64,000 nt of DNA from an uncultured Verrucomicrobiota bacterium (GTDB lineage Bacteria; Verrucomicrobiota; Verrucomicrobiia; Limisphaerales; UBA1319), in the NCBI GenBank assembly GCA_903845125.1, contig CAIMWS010000166.1, forward strand, positions 1 to 64,000. Direction: 5' to 3'. A program made the position numbers and the translations under genes. Of the stretch, positions 27,698 through 36,635 are shown piece after piece. Position 1 is the first letter of the stretch. The number at the start of each line of letters is the position of its first letter. The notes beneath the pieces are model-generated. The model saw only the letters and a list, made by a program, of their open reading frames with translations. It was not told the DNA's origin and did not search any database.

Positions 27698-27792
27698 GCT
27701 GGAGGCCTGAGCCTGGCGGGGGGATGCCCCGCCCGGCCAACGGACCGCCTTCCCGCATTGAAATCAATCCCCGGCCGGGTATTATGGGCACC

Positions 27793-28311
27793 ATGAACGA
27801 AGCGGCGCCTTTGCCTTTGAAAACCAAAACCCCGCGGGACAGCCAGGTGGAGTCTCGCTACATCGTCATGCCTCAGCATGCCAACGATGTCGGGTTCGCC
27901 TTCGGCGGAACCATCATGTCCTGGATTGACATGGTCGCGGCCATGGTGGCCCAGAAACATTGCGAGCGGGAGGTGGTCACCGCCAGCTCGGACCGTATTT
28001 CCTTCCTCCAGCCGATCCGGATCGGCGACCAGGTGGTTTTGCGGGCCAGCGTCAATTATGTGGGGCGGACTTCGCTGGAAGTCGGTGTGCTGGTCACCCG
28101 GGAGAATCCGTTCCGGAGCGAATCCGTGCGGGCCACCACCGCCTATTTGACTTTGGTGGCCTTGGATGAAAAGAAACAGCCGGTCATGATCCATCGGCTG
28201 CGGCCGGAAACGCCGGACGAGATCCGCCGGTTCAACCACGCCCGCCTGCGGGTGGAGGCGCGCCGGGAACTGCACCAGAAAATCTCCCAGTCCGGTCCGG
28301 CAGCCGGTTAA
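27793..28311 (+). CDS. Acyl-CoA thioesterase, hotdog fold (YciA/BACH-like)
   Basis: This 172-residue cytoplasmic enzyme should hydrolyse acyl-CoA thioesters. The family core is visible: PQHANDVGFAFGGTIMSWID (about 27-46) with Asn31 and Asp46 at the positions usual for this group, then SSDRISFLQPIRIGDQV and the strand-rich second half ending in TAYLTLVALDEKKQP. Length matches single-domain family members. The start at 27793 (MNEAAPLP) leaves a short N-terminal extension; 27784 and 27724 are in-frame alternatives. It is followed after nine bases by the zinc-ribbon gene. Confidence 0.9.
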   Translation: MNEAAPLPLKTKTPRDSQVESRYIVMPQHANDVGFAFGGTIMSWIDMVAAMVAQKHCEREVVTASSDRISFLQPIRIGDQVVLRASVNYVGRTSLEVGVLVTRENPFRSESVRATTAYLTLVALDEKKQPVMIHRLRPETPDEIRRFNHARLRVEARRELHQKISQSGPAAG

Positions 28312-28315
28312 GGAG
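28310..28315 (+). promoter_or_regulatory. Strong ribosome binding site fixing a GTG start
   Basis: AAGGAG overlaps the stop codon of the thioesterase gene and lies five bases before GTG at 28321, which supports that codon as the start of the zinc-ribbon protein. Confidence 0.65.
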
Positions 28316-28320
28316 CGAGG

Positions 28321-28773
28321 GTGGCGGGGGCCAATCCAGCACCGGGTCCGGATTCCAGCGGGAGCCTGCCTCCCCGGCTGGATACGCTGGATGCCTGGCT
28401 CTGCCCCTCCTGCGGACGGAGCAACCGCGCGGCTCTGGAATATTGCGCCGGTTGCGGCTCGCCTCCGCACCGCGGGCAGTTCCGGCGCGCCCCGCTGCCG
28501 GCGGCCGGGCCCGCCAGGGCCACTAAAACCGCCGATGCAAAAAACCGCCGGCGGGCCCGGCGGATCGTCCTGCTGGGGGCCTGGCTGCTGTTTTTTCCCG
28601 CGTGGCTGGGCTTGGGCTGGCTGTTGCTGCGGACCCTCCAAACCTGGCGGTGGAGCTGGTCCGGTGCCGTCAGCCTGGCGGGATTGCTGTTTTTTTGGAT
28701 CGCCGCCGCCATGATCTTGTGGCGGGTGACCTGGAGCCAGATCCCCCCCAGGCCCGCTGCCGGGCGCCAATAA
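28321..28773 (+). CDS. Zinc-ribbon membrane protein of unknown function
   Basis: The 150-residue protein starts with GTG and has a proline-rich lead, then a zinc ribbon made of C28-P-S-C31 and C42-A-G-C45, a basic linker (KNRRRARR), and two TM helices (about 81-103 and 112-135). The ribbon would face the cytoplasm if the basic linker follows the positive-inside rule. Such small zinc-ribbon membrane proteins are common and mostly uncharacterised. It is likely co-transcribed with the thioesterase and precedes the polysaccharide export genes by 66 bases, but no functional link is shown. Confidence 0.75.
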   Translation: MAGANPAPGPDSSGSLPPRLDTLDAWLCPSCGRSNRAALEYCAGCGSPPHRGQFRRAPLPAAGPARATKTADAKNRRRARRIVLLGAWLLFFPAWLGLGWLLLRTLQTWRWSWSGAVSLAGLLFFWIAAAMILWRVTWSQIPPRPAAGRQ

Positions 28774-28839
28774 GGCGGCTCCCCCCGCCGGGGCGGACGA
28801 TTTGCTGGCTTTTTTCGCAATTCGTTCTACCATGCCCGC

Positions 28840-31800
28840 ATGAGCGAAGCAGACCGGAAACACCCGCGGGAATGGCCATTCGATCCAGAGCGGATCCTGG
28901 AAGCCTGGGCGCTGCAATGGCAGTGGATCCTGGGCGCGGCGCTCGGGGCCGCGCTGCTGGGCTTCACCTGGGGGCTGGCCACCGTGCGGCATTCCGCCAC
29001 TCTGGAGCTGGTGTTCGAGCACCCGCCCCAGGCCGGCCAGACCAATGCCGGGGAATCCGCCTCCAGCTACGGCCAGGTCTCGCTGCCCATGCTGGTGGAG
29101 CTGGCCCGGTCGGACCGGGTCTGGGGCACCAACGGCCTGTGGCAGGCCCGGAACCGCGTTCATTCCCAGGTGGAGCTGGTGCCCGGCCCGGGCTTTCTAC
29201 GCCTGGTTTACCACGGCCGCTCCCGCGCCGATACGGCCTCCACCCTAAACCAGTGGGCGGGACAGCTGGAAAAGGCCTGCCTCCAATGGCAGCAACAGGG
29301 GAAAACCCGGTATTGTGAGCTGCTCGATTCCGCCATGGCCAAGCTGGAGGAACCCCTGGCCCGGGTGGAATCCGAGTTGAGCCGGTTCCTGCACGAGGAG
29401 GGATTGGTCGATTTTGACCAGGAAACCACCGCCTGGATTCAGCAGCGGGTGGAGCTGGAAACCCGGACTGAGAATCTGCGGATACAGGTGGAAGCAGCCG
29501 ATTTGCGCATCCGCAGCCTGCTGGAGGAGATCACCCGCCAGAGCCCGGCGCTGGTGGCCGCCAAGGAAGCCCTGAACCAGGCTCTGACGCGCTACACGGA
29601 ACAGCATCCGCGGGTCAGGGAATTGCGGGCCGCCGTGGCCGCCCTCGAAACCCAACTGGCCAGCGAGGGCACCCGGCTCGGCCCGGAGGCCACCGCCCGG
29701 GGGAATCCCCTGCTCAGCTCCCTTTACTCCCAGGTGGTGGACCTGCGCACTCAAAAAACCGCCCAGGAAAAACAGCTGGCCGGGGCGCGGGCGCTCCAGG
29801 ATCAGCTGCGCACCCGGCTGCTCGGGCTGCCGGACAAGCAGCGTAGATACGCCGAACTGAAGGCCCGGCAGCAGGAACTGCGCGCCCGGCGCGAGCTGCT
29901 GGCCGCCCGGCAGCGCGAAGCCCGCCTGGCCCTGGAGGCGAACGTGAGCCAGCTCCATCCGCTCTCCCCGGCGGCGCCGGAGAAGATCAGCCGCCTGCCC
30001 GTATTCTTTGGCGTGCTCGGCCGGGCTTCGGCGGCGGGCCTGGCGGCCGCCTGGCTGGCCGCCCTGGTGCTGGCCCTGCGCGAAATGCTGGACCGGCGCA
30101 TCCGCACGGAAAGGGATTTGCGCCGTGTCACCGGCCTGCCGGTGCTGGCCCGGCTGGGCGACCTGGCGGGGATGAACCAGGAGCAGCGCGAGCGCTGGGC
30201 CTTCAGCACCGTGCGGATCCTGCTCGGCCGCCTGGGCGCCGATCACCGCCAGACCCTCCTGTGCGGCTTCACCTCCGCGGGCCGCCACGAGGGCCGCTCC
30301 ACCTGGATCCGGCTGCTGGTGGAGGCTGCCCAAAAGCAAGGGTTCCAAACTTGTGGCATCACGGTTGGCACCCCGGAGTCCGGGCCGCAGTTCACCGCCG
30401 CGCCAGCCGTGGATGGCGCCCCGGAACTGCCCCCCATGGCCGGCCCGTGGGATCTGGAGAAAGCGGCCCTGTCGGCGGCGGTTACACCCACCTTGCACCT
30501 GCCACTGCCCCGCTGGATTTGGAGCGCCGAAGGCCGGGACCAATGGCGCGGAATCCTCACCCGCTGGCAGGGCCTGGACCGCACCGTGGTTTTGGTGGAA
30601 TTGCCCCCCGCGGCGGAACCCGAAGCCATTTTGCTTGCCGAGAGCCTGCCGCATGTGATATGGCTAGGTGCTAGAGATATGGCTGGACAATCAGAAAGTC
30701 GCGCCCTTCTGGAAACGCTGCGACAATCCCGCATCAACTTGGCGGGGGCGGTGTTCAACCGGGCCACCGGTGGCAGCTGGAAAAACCTGTTTAAACTGGG
30801 CGCCCAGGTATTGCTGGGCTTGGCCTGTTTGCTCGCCGGCCGGCCGCTGGCGGCCCAAACGGCCCCGGAGGCCGCCACCAACGCGGTGCCGCTCAAAGCT
30901 GACAGCTCGCCCGCGGCGGCGGAAACCAATGCCGTGCCCTTCCAAACCAACAGCCTCTACCAAGTGGGTGTCTCGCCCACCAAATTGGCTGGCTGGCAGC
31001 AAAAATTCACCCTCGGCCCGGGCGATGTCCTCGATATCAGCATCTACGACCAGGCCGATACCTCCCGGACCGGCCTCGTGGTGGGGCCCGATGGCCGCAT
31101 CAATTACCTGCAGGCACGCGATGTGGAAGTCACCGGCCTGAGCGTGGACGAATTACGCGGGCGCCTGGAGCAGATCCTCGGCAAGTTTTACCTGGCACCC
31201 CGGGTAGTCGTGAATCCCCAGGGCTACCACAGCAAAAAGTATTACGTCCTCGGCAGCGTCGTGGGCAAGGGGGTTTATCCCCTGGACCGGCCCACTACCA
31301 TCCTCGAGGCCATCGCCCGCGCCAAAGGCTTTGAAATCCTGGCCCAGCAGCGCGAATCCCTCCTGCTGGCCGACCTGAGCCGGAGTTTCCTGGTCCGCCA
31401 GGGGCTCAACGAGGAATCCGCGCGCGTGCCCGTGGATTTCGAGGCGCTTTTCCTCCGCGGGGATCTCACCCACAACCTGGCCTTGGCCCCGGATGATTTC
31501 CTTTATTTTTCCCCGCTGGAAATGCAGGAGGTGTTTGTGCTGGGCGAGGTCAAAGCCCCCGGCGTGGTGCCTTTCGCCCGGGAGCTATCGGCCATGGGGG
31601 CCGTGGTGGGGCGGGGCGGGTTCACTGACCGGGCCTGGCGCCAGAAAGTCCTGATCATCCGCGGCTCCTTGAACCAGCCCGAAACCTTCGCCGTGGATAT
31701 GACCCGCATCCTCTCGGCGAAAACCCCGGATTTCCAGCTGAAACCGCGGGACATCGTTTATGTCGCCCGGAAACCCTGGGCCAAGACCGTCGAGGTGCTT

Positions 31801-31893
31801 CAGGCAGGCTTGATGGCTTACACCCGGGCGGTCTTGATCACCTGGACCGGTAAAAATGTTGGCCCATTCACCCAGGAACCCTACCTGAAATGA
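28840..31893 (+). CDS. Fusion of Wzz-type chain-length protein, degenerate BY-kinase-like domain and Wza-type export protein
   Basis: The 1017-residue protein joins parts that are usually separate. N-terminal Wzz-like domain: TM1 about 27-50, long coiled coil 150-370, TM2 about 388-412. An ATPase-like domain (about 440-640) resembles the BY-kinase partner of Wzz; its P-loop position reads SAGRHEGRST (about 479-488), with Arg where Lys is expected, and there is no tyrosine cluster. Then comes a signal-peptide-like helix (650-673, LFKLGAQVLLGLACLLAG, ending RPLAAQ), followed by a polysaccharide export domain (about 719-800, FTLGPGDVLDISIYD) and two SLBB-type domains to the end. It should work in capsule or exopolysaccharide export. 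The second export gene overlaps its end by four bases. Confidence 0.85.
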   Translation: MSEADRKHPREWPFDPERILEAWALQWQWILGAALGAALLGFTWGLATVRHSATLELVFEHPPQAGQTNAGESASSYGQVSLPMLVELARSDRVWGTNGLWQARNRVHSQVELVPGPGFLRLVYHGRSRADTASTLNQWAGQLEKACLQWQQQGKTRYCELLDSAMAKLEEPLARVESELSRFLHEEGLVDFDQETTAWIQQRVELETRTENLRIQVEAADLRIRSLLEEITRQSPALVAAKEALNQALTRYTEQHPRVRELRAAVAALETQLASEGTRLGPEATARGNPLLSSLYSQVVDLRTQKTAQEKQLAGARALQDQLRTRLLGLPDKQRRYAELKARQQELRARRELLAARQREARLALEANVSQLHPLSPAAPEKISRLPVFFGVLGRASAAGLAAAWLAALVLALREMLDRRIRTERDLRRVTGLPVLARLGDLAGMNQEQRERWAFSTVRILLGRLGADHRQTLLCGFTSAGRHEGRSTWIRLLVEAAQKQGFQTCGITVGTPESGPQFTAAPAVDGAPELPPMAGPWDLEKAALSAAVTPTLHLPLPRWIWSAEGRDQWRGILTRWQGLDRTVVLVELPPAAEPEAILLAESLPHVIWLGARDMAGQSESRALLETLRQSRINLAGAVFNRATGGSWKNLFKLGAQVLLGLACLLAGRPLAAQTAPEAATNAVPLKADSSPAAAETNAVPFQTNSLYQVGVSPTKLAGWQQKFTLGPGDVLDISIYDQADTSRTGLVVGPDGRINYLQARDVEVTGLSVDELRGRLEQILGKFYLAPRVVVNPQGYHSKKYYVLGSVVGKGVYPLDRPTTILEAIARAKGFEILAQQRESLLLADLSRSFLVRQGLNEESARVPVDFEALFLRGDLTHNLALAPDDFLYFSPLEMQEVFVLGEVKAPGVVPFARELSAMGAVVGRGGFTDRAWRQKVLIIRGSLNQPETFAVDMTRILSAKTPDFQLKPRDIVYVARKPWAKTVEVLQAGLMAYTRAVLITWTGKNVGPFTQEPYLK

Positions 31894-33005
31894 TGCGCGC
31901 GCTCCCCTGTTCTCTGGCCTTGCTGCTGGCCTGCGTTTGCGGTTGCCAGGTCCACCGGACGTCCCAGTTCAATCCCTACGACACCAATGCCCAGCGCGAT
32001 ACCAGCCAGCCGCCCAATGGCTCGGCGAACCTCTTTCGGCTGGAAGAATCGGCTTTCGGAGGCTTGGAGCTGACCAATCAGATCCGTTCCGAGTGGCTGA
32101 AGCCGCCCCGGGAACTGTTCCAGCTCGGCCCCGGGGATGTGGTGGAGATTGAAACCCTGGGTGAGAACGCCGTGAAAAACAGCGCCATGGTGGGACCCGA
32201 CGGCAAGATTTATTACGGGCTTCTGCCGGGCACTTTCGTCTGGGGCCTGACGCTCTCCCAGACCCGGGATCTGCTGGAAACGAACCTGACCAAATACCTG
32301 CGCAACAAGCCGGAGCTGACCCTGACCCTCAAGGCGGTGGAAAGCAAGCGGGTGTGGATCCTCGGCGCCGTACAGCAGCCAGGCGTGTATTCGCTGGGCA
32401 CGCCCAAGACCTTGCTGGAAGCGGCCACCCTGGCGGGGGGAACCGCCACCTTCCAGGGCACCACCGAGGAGGCCGTGGATCTGCGTCGCAGCTTCATCGT
32501 CCGCAATGGCCAGCTGCTTAAGGTGGACTTCCACCGGCTGCTGCGCGGCGGGGATCTTTCCCAGAACGTCTATCTGCAGCCGGAGGATTTTGTCTATTTC
32601 CGGCCTGCCAGATCGCGCCAGATCTACGTGATTGGCGCCGTGGCGCAGCCCAATATCCTCCCCTACTCGGACCAAAGCTCCCTGCTGTCGTCCATCCTCC
32701 GTTGCGGGGGTGTGGTGCAATACGCACGCGTCTCGCGAGTGGCCATCATCCGGGGCTCCCTCAGTCAGCCTCGCCTCGCGGAGGTTGATTTCCAGGCCAT
32801 CGTAAAAGGCGCGGAGCGGGATATCCTCCTGGAGCCAGGCGATATCGTTTACGTCCCCTACGTTCCCTACCGCCAACTGGCCATCCTCGGTGACCGCATG
32901 TTGAGTGAGTTTGTCCAAACGGTGGCCCTGAACGAAGGCTCCCGGGCCGTCAATCCGAACGCCTCGCCCGTGGGCATCAGCATTGGCGGCGCCGCCGGAC
33001 CGTAG
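31890..33005 (+). CDS. Polysaccharide export lipoprotein (Wza-like, SLBB domains)
   Basis: The 371-residue protein has a lipoprotein signal ending at Cys19 (VCGC). The poly_export domain (about 75-160) begins FQLGPGDVVEIETLG, and two SLBB-like domains follow (about 165-250 and 255-345; VWILGAVQQPGVYSL, IYVIGAVAQPNILPY). This layout is that of outer-membrane polysaccharide export channels, although a C-terminal outer-membrane helix like that of E. coli Wza is not obvious. It starts with ATG overlapping the TGA of the fusion gene (ATGA), so translation is probably coupled. Having a second SLBB protein next to one with its own export domain suggests a paired channel. Confidence 0.88.
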   Translation: MMRALPCSLALLLACVCGCQVHRTSQFNPYDTNAQRDTSQPPNGSANLFRLEESAFGGLELTNQIRSEWLKPPRELFQLGPGDVVEIETLGENAVKNSAMVGPDGKIYYGLLPGTFVWGLTLSQTRDLLETNLTKYLRNKPELTLTLKAVESKRVWILGAVQQPGVYSLGTPKTLLEAATLAGGTATFQGTTEEAVDLRRSFIVRNGQLLKVDFHRLLRGGDLSQNVYLQPEDFVYFRPARSRQIYVIGAVAQPNILPYSDQSSLLSSILRCGGVVQYARVSRVAIIRGSLSQPRLAEVDFQAIVKGAERDILLEPGDIVYVPYVPYRQLAILGDRMLSEFVQTVALNEGSRAVNPNASPVGISIGGAAGP

Positions 33006-33490
33006 GGATCGGCCATCCTCCAGGAGGCGGGATGCCGGGCCTTTTTTCGAGTGTGCCGGCTGCCATCTTTTTTTGCCCAATTGCCGCGGAAGCGATGGCC
33101 GGATTTCAACCGGGCCAGGCATGGCCTGCGGTTTGACTGCGACCCCCCCCGCCGGCAAGTTCCGACTTTCGGCTGCTGCCGTTTTCCAGCCAGGGATTGC
33201 CCAGAATCTTGGAACCCGTTTCGTCCCAGCCCCAGCCCGTGGAAATTACCTCAATTTCCTGGTTTAAACCCGGTTTGCTTTTTTGGAACTGTGAGCCGTG
33301 CGCATCGCTGAAACGTATTTTTTGTGACACAGAATGCCTGTCTTGCGCAAAAAGATCACCGTCAGCACGACTGCGCCCATTGCCTGGACATGGTCAAGCC
33401 TGCCGGTTGTAAGGCGGAAGCGGCGCTCCGTGCCCGGGCGGATTCAACCTATTACCGCCGGGCCGCCGCCCGAAATCCCCCGACCAACTA
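33006..33490. other. Intergenic stretch between convergent genes
   Basis: This 485-base gap separates the export operon from a minus-strand propeller gene. Near its left edge an irregular hairpin (about 33011-33036) is followed by a T6 run at 33042-33047 and could be a weak terminator for the export operon. A 59-codon frame (33324-33503) contains CAHC but lacks a ribosome binding site and overlaps the neighbouring gene. Nothing else was recognised. Confidence 0.45.
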
Positions 33491-35827
33491 CTATTGGATA
33501 TAGAGGGTCCGGTAGAACCGCCAGGCTTGGTTGGTGGATTCTGGATCGGTGAACTTGAATACACCCGAAACCGGGGCATTCGTGGTCAGCGCTTGCCAAT
33601 CAACCAGGTTGGTGGAAGCTTGCAGAATATTGGTTTCTCCCGCATTGCAGTTTACCTGTACTTGAAACAGCCCGTTGGTGGATTTTAGGCCCGTCAGCGC
33701 CGAGTAGCCAGCGCGGTTGAAAACCCCCAAATAGGGCTGTGGCTGGCTGTTGAAAGAGGTGAAACTGCCGCCCAGGAATAGCATATCGCGATCCTGCGCC
33801 ATGGCGTATACGGTTCCGTTGGGTTTGACGTTCCAGGACGTGGCCAGGCCATTGGTGGCATCCAGGCTGGCCACCCGGGCGCGGGCCTGGCCCCCCACGG
33901 TGGCGAAATCGCCGCCCACGAATACTTGCTGGCCCACCGGCAGAATGCCGCCCACCTGGCGGCTGGCATAGGGATTCCAGCTCAAGGCGGCGGCGGTGAC
34001 CAGGTCCAGCGCGGCCAGATTGGTGCGGAACTGGCCACCAATGCTGGCAAAATTGCCGCCGGCATATATGATCTGACCCGCCTGGGCGAGCGCATAAACA
34101 TCGCCGCTGGAGAAAGGATCCCAACCGGTGAGCTTGCCCGTAATCAGGTCGATGGCCGCTATCTTGTTCCGGGGTTGATCGGCTATGGTGGTGAACTGGC
34201 CACCCAAAAAGAGGATATTTGAGGAAACCAGGATCGTATTGACGGGGGCGTCGGCATCGGCTTTCCAATCGGTGAGCGCTCCCGAACGGGAATCGAAGGC
34301 GGCCAGGGCGCGGCGCGCTTGGCCGCTGGCATTGGTGAAATTGCCGCCCACATAAATATTCGTGGCGTAGCTGGCCAGTCCGTACACGGCCCCTTGCACT
34401 CCGGCACTCCAGGGGAGCAACTCTCCGGTGGCCCGGTTGATTGCGGCCAGGTTGGTTCCTCCCAGCCCATTGGTAAAACTGCCACCGGCAAAAAGCGTAT
34501 CACCCTCCAAAAGCAGGGCGTAAACGCTGCCTTTGATGGCGGGATTCCAGGCCCTGGCTTGGCCGGAAGTGCTATCGATGGCGGCGAGGCTGGATCTGAA
34601 CTGGCCGTCAACATGACTAAAGGAGCCGCTCAGGATTACCGCGGCCTCGGTGGCTCCCACGCTCCGGACGGGTTTGCCAAGCCGCGGCATCCACCGGTCA
34701 TTCAGCTGGCCTGACAGGGCATCCACCGCCGCCGCATAATTCCTGGCCGTGCCGCCGATGGCGGAAAAATCCCCACCCAGATATACTGTCCCGCCATAGA
34801 CCGCCAGGCCGGCCACCTCGCCTTGCACTGCCGGGCTCCACTCCGCCAGGGTATTCCCTGGCAAATCAAACGCGGCCACTTTTGATCGGACCTGGCCATT
34901 CACATTGGAAAAACTGCCGTTCAGGAACAGCCGGTTACCGCTCAATACCAAATTCGATACCGCCCCCGTCACCTCCGGGTGCCAATCCAATAAAGCGCCG
35001 GTGAACGTGTCCAAAGCCGCCAGGTTGGTGGCGCCTTGATCGCCCAGGAGCGTGAACGAGCCACCGGCATATATACTATTCCCGGTGATCGCCAGGGCGT
35101 TGACGGCGCCGTTGGCGTCCGCTTTCCAGCCCGTGGCCTTGCCCGTAATGGCATCGATAGCCGCCAGGTTGGTTTTGCTCAGCGTGCCGATGTTGGTGAA
35201 GGATCCCCCCACGAATATCCGGCTGCCCAGGACTCCCAACGCCGCCACCGGCCCGCTGGGGTTTGGGTTCCAGGAAGAGGCCGCTCCCGTCACGCCGTCC
35301 AAAGCCGCCAGGCGGTTGCGTGTCTGCCCGCCGATGCGCGTGAACAATCCGGCGGCATATACCGTGTTGCCGGATAAAACCAACGTGGTGACGTTGCTAT
35401 TGGCCGCCGGATTCCACGCGGCATCGACCGTTTTATTGCCTAATATATGGGCGATATTGCTGCGGGTGGTGCTGCCCACCACGGTGAATGAACCGCCGAT
35501 GAACCATCCGCCTGCGGCGTCTGCAACCATCGCCAGGATGGGGCCATTCACCCGCGGGTAATCCAGGTCCGTCGCGCCGGTGTTGGTATCCACCAGCGCC
35601 GCGTTGCCAGCGTAAATACCCACATATTGGAAGGAGCCGCCCAGGTAGGCTTGGTTATTGGTGGCCAGCAGCGCATAAACCGGGCCATCCGGTGTCCAAA
35701 AATCCCTCCGGGATAAATTGGAGGGTTGGAACTGGGATTGCCCGGAGGACGAATGCATGCAACCTAACAGCGAAAGGAGGCCGATAATTTTTATTTTCAT
35801 GAACATTATGGGTCGTTTCAATCTCAT
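33491..35827 (-). CDS. Secreted beta-propeller repeat protein
   Basis: The 778-residue protein has a signal peptide (about 1-33 from MRLKRPIM). About a dozen tandem units of 45-50 residues follow, each built like GGSFTN(I/V)G...NLAALD..TG....W.P...G.V.AL...G...Y.GG, forming one or more beta-propellers. The last 65 residues (about VQVNCNAGETNILQAS to the end, FYRTLYIQ) match the short C-terminal beta domain found on many verrucomicrobial exported proteins. No catalytic motif was seen. Start 35827 was preferred over 35800 and 35890 because a GGAG sequence precedes it. It is divergent from a second propeller gene 800 bases away and may share a role on the cell surface. Confidence 0.85.
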   Translation of the reverse strand: MRLKRPIMFMKIKIIGLLSLLGCMHSSSGQSQFQPSNLSRRDFWTPDGPVYALLATNNQAYLGGSFQYVGIYAGNAALVDTNTGATDLDYPRVNGPILAMVADAAGGWFIGGSFTVVGSTTRSNIAHILGNKTVDAAWNPAANSNVTTLVLSGNTVYAAGLFTRIGGQTRNRLAALDGVTGAASSWNPNPSGPVAALGVLGSRIFVGGSFTNIGTLSKTNLAAIDAITGKATGWKADANGAVNALAITGNSIYAGGSFTLLGDQGATNLAALDTFTGALLDWHPEVTGAVSNLVLSGNRLFLNGSFSNVNGQVRSKVAAFDLPGNTLAEWSPAVQGEVAGLAVYGGTVYLGGDFSAIGGTARNYAAAVDALSGQLNDRWMPRLGKPVRSVGATEAAVILSGSFSHVDGQFRSSLAAIDSTSGQARAWNPAIKGSVYALLLEGDTLFAGGSFTNGLGGTNLAAINRATGELLPWSAGVQGAVYGLASYATNIYVGGNFTNASGQARRALAAFDSRSGALTDWKADADAPVNTILVSSNILFLGGQFTTIADQPRNKIAAIDLITGKLTGWDPFSSGDVYALAQAGQIIYAGGNFASIGGQFRTNLAALDLVTAAALSWNPYASRQVGGILPVGQQVFVGGDFATVGGQARARVASLDATNGLATSWNVKPNGTVYAMAQDRDMLFLGGSFTSFNSQPQPYLGVFNRAGYSALTGLKSTNGLFQVQVNCNAGETNILQASTNLVDWQALTTNAPVSGVFKFTDPESTNQAWRFYRTLYIQ

Positions 35828-36318
35828 TAAAATATTAACTCCGGAACGAAGCCCCGTTCCTTCAAACTGGGAGGGAAGTTTGGACACCACGGATTCTTGT
35901 GCCAGCCACGATGGCAGTCATTGGTTCCGATCCAATCGGAATCCATGACGAACGCGCACGGCTGGGCGCAAAACGAACCGGCAAAACGACCGCTCCCACT
36001 GCCTGAACCCAACGCAGCGCGCAAGGTATTCACCCCGCATGACCCGCCAGCTTAAAGCCGCCTCTAGCGCTCCCATGCCAAAAGCCCTCCCGTTTCAACC
36101 AGCCCAACACCTTTGCGCTCGCCGCCCTTACTAATACACTTCCCAGCGCCAGGAGTCCAGCCCAATGTGCGGCGCTGCGGTTGGCAGGGGTGGACTAGGA
36201 AAGTGTAATGTTAACAATAAGTTGCGTTGGAAACAATAATAATCTGGAATTTCCGGGCAGCGCGGATGGGCCGCCGGCCACGGTGCTTGGACCGGACCGC
36301 AGATCCAGCCGGCCGCCT
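35828..36318. other. Upstream region of the propeller gene
   Basis: No supported gene is seen here. Short A/T-rich patches lie near 35830-35845 and 36205-36245 and could hold promoters for the divergent propeller genes. A loose inverted match (TACACTTCC around 36134 and GGAAAGTGTA around 36200) is imperfect. Confidence 0.4.
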
Positions 36319-36537
36319 TTACCGATCTCTTAAGCCCGCCTCCGTTGGCAGCCAATACACACGCCCGGCGGGCAGCCACCCCGCCCACCGCTCCCTTGCA
36401 GTTCGTTTCCCGCCATATTTGATCGCCGCCGACCCGTTCACATTCGCCACGGGACACAGCAAATCCCCTTTGAAGAATGATGGAGTGCTCTCTACCACGG
36501 CTTGATGTTCGGCCCGTATCCTCTCAGTTTGGCTCAT
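36319..36537 (-). CDS. Small hypothetical protein (72 residues), doubtful
   Basis: The frame begins with ATG, with AAGG about six bases upstream, and its translation has a normal amino-acid mix (for example MSQTERIRAEHQ and the later WAGWLPAGRVYWLP). No signal peptide, TM helix or family was recognised. It lies between two divergent propeller genes in a gap of about 800 bases. It may be a real small gene or a remnant; conservation in relatives would decide. Confidence 0.28.
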   Translation of the reverse strand: MSQTERIRAEHQAVVESTPSFFKGDLLCPVANVNGSAAIKYGGKRTARERWAGWLPAGRVYWLPTEAGLRDR

Positions 36538-36635
36538 CCCAAACCTTGGCCGGTACGCGCTTTGACGTATTCAGGGAATCGCTGGAAACGGTTAGGTTCA
36601 TTCCCGCATAGAGTCGGAAAACGAAAGTAAACCGT

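Noticed and set aside
33324-33503. 59-residue frame with a CAHC motif
   Set aside because: GTG start without a ribosome binding site, overlap with the neighbouring gene, no recognisable protein.
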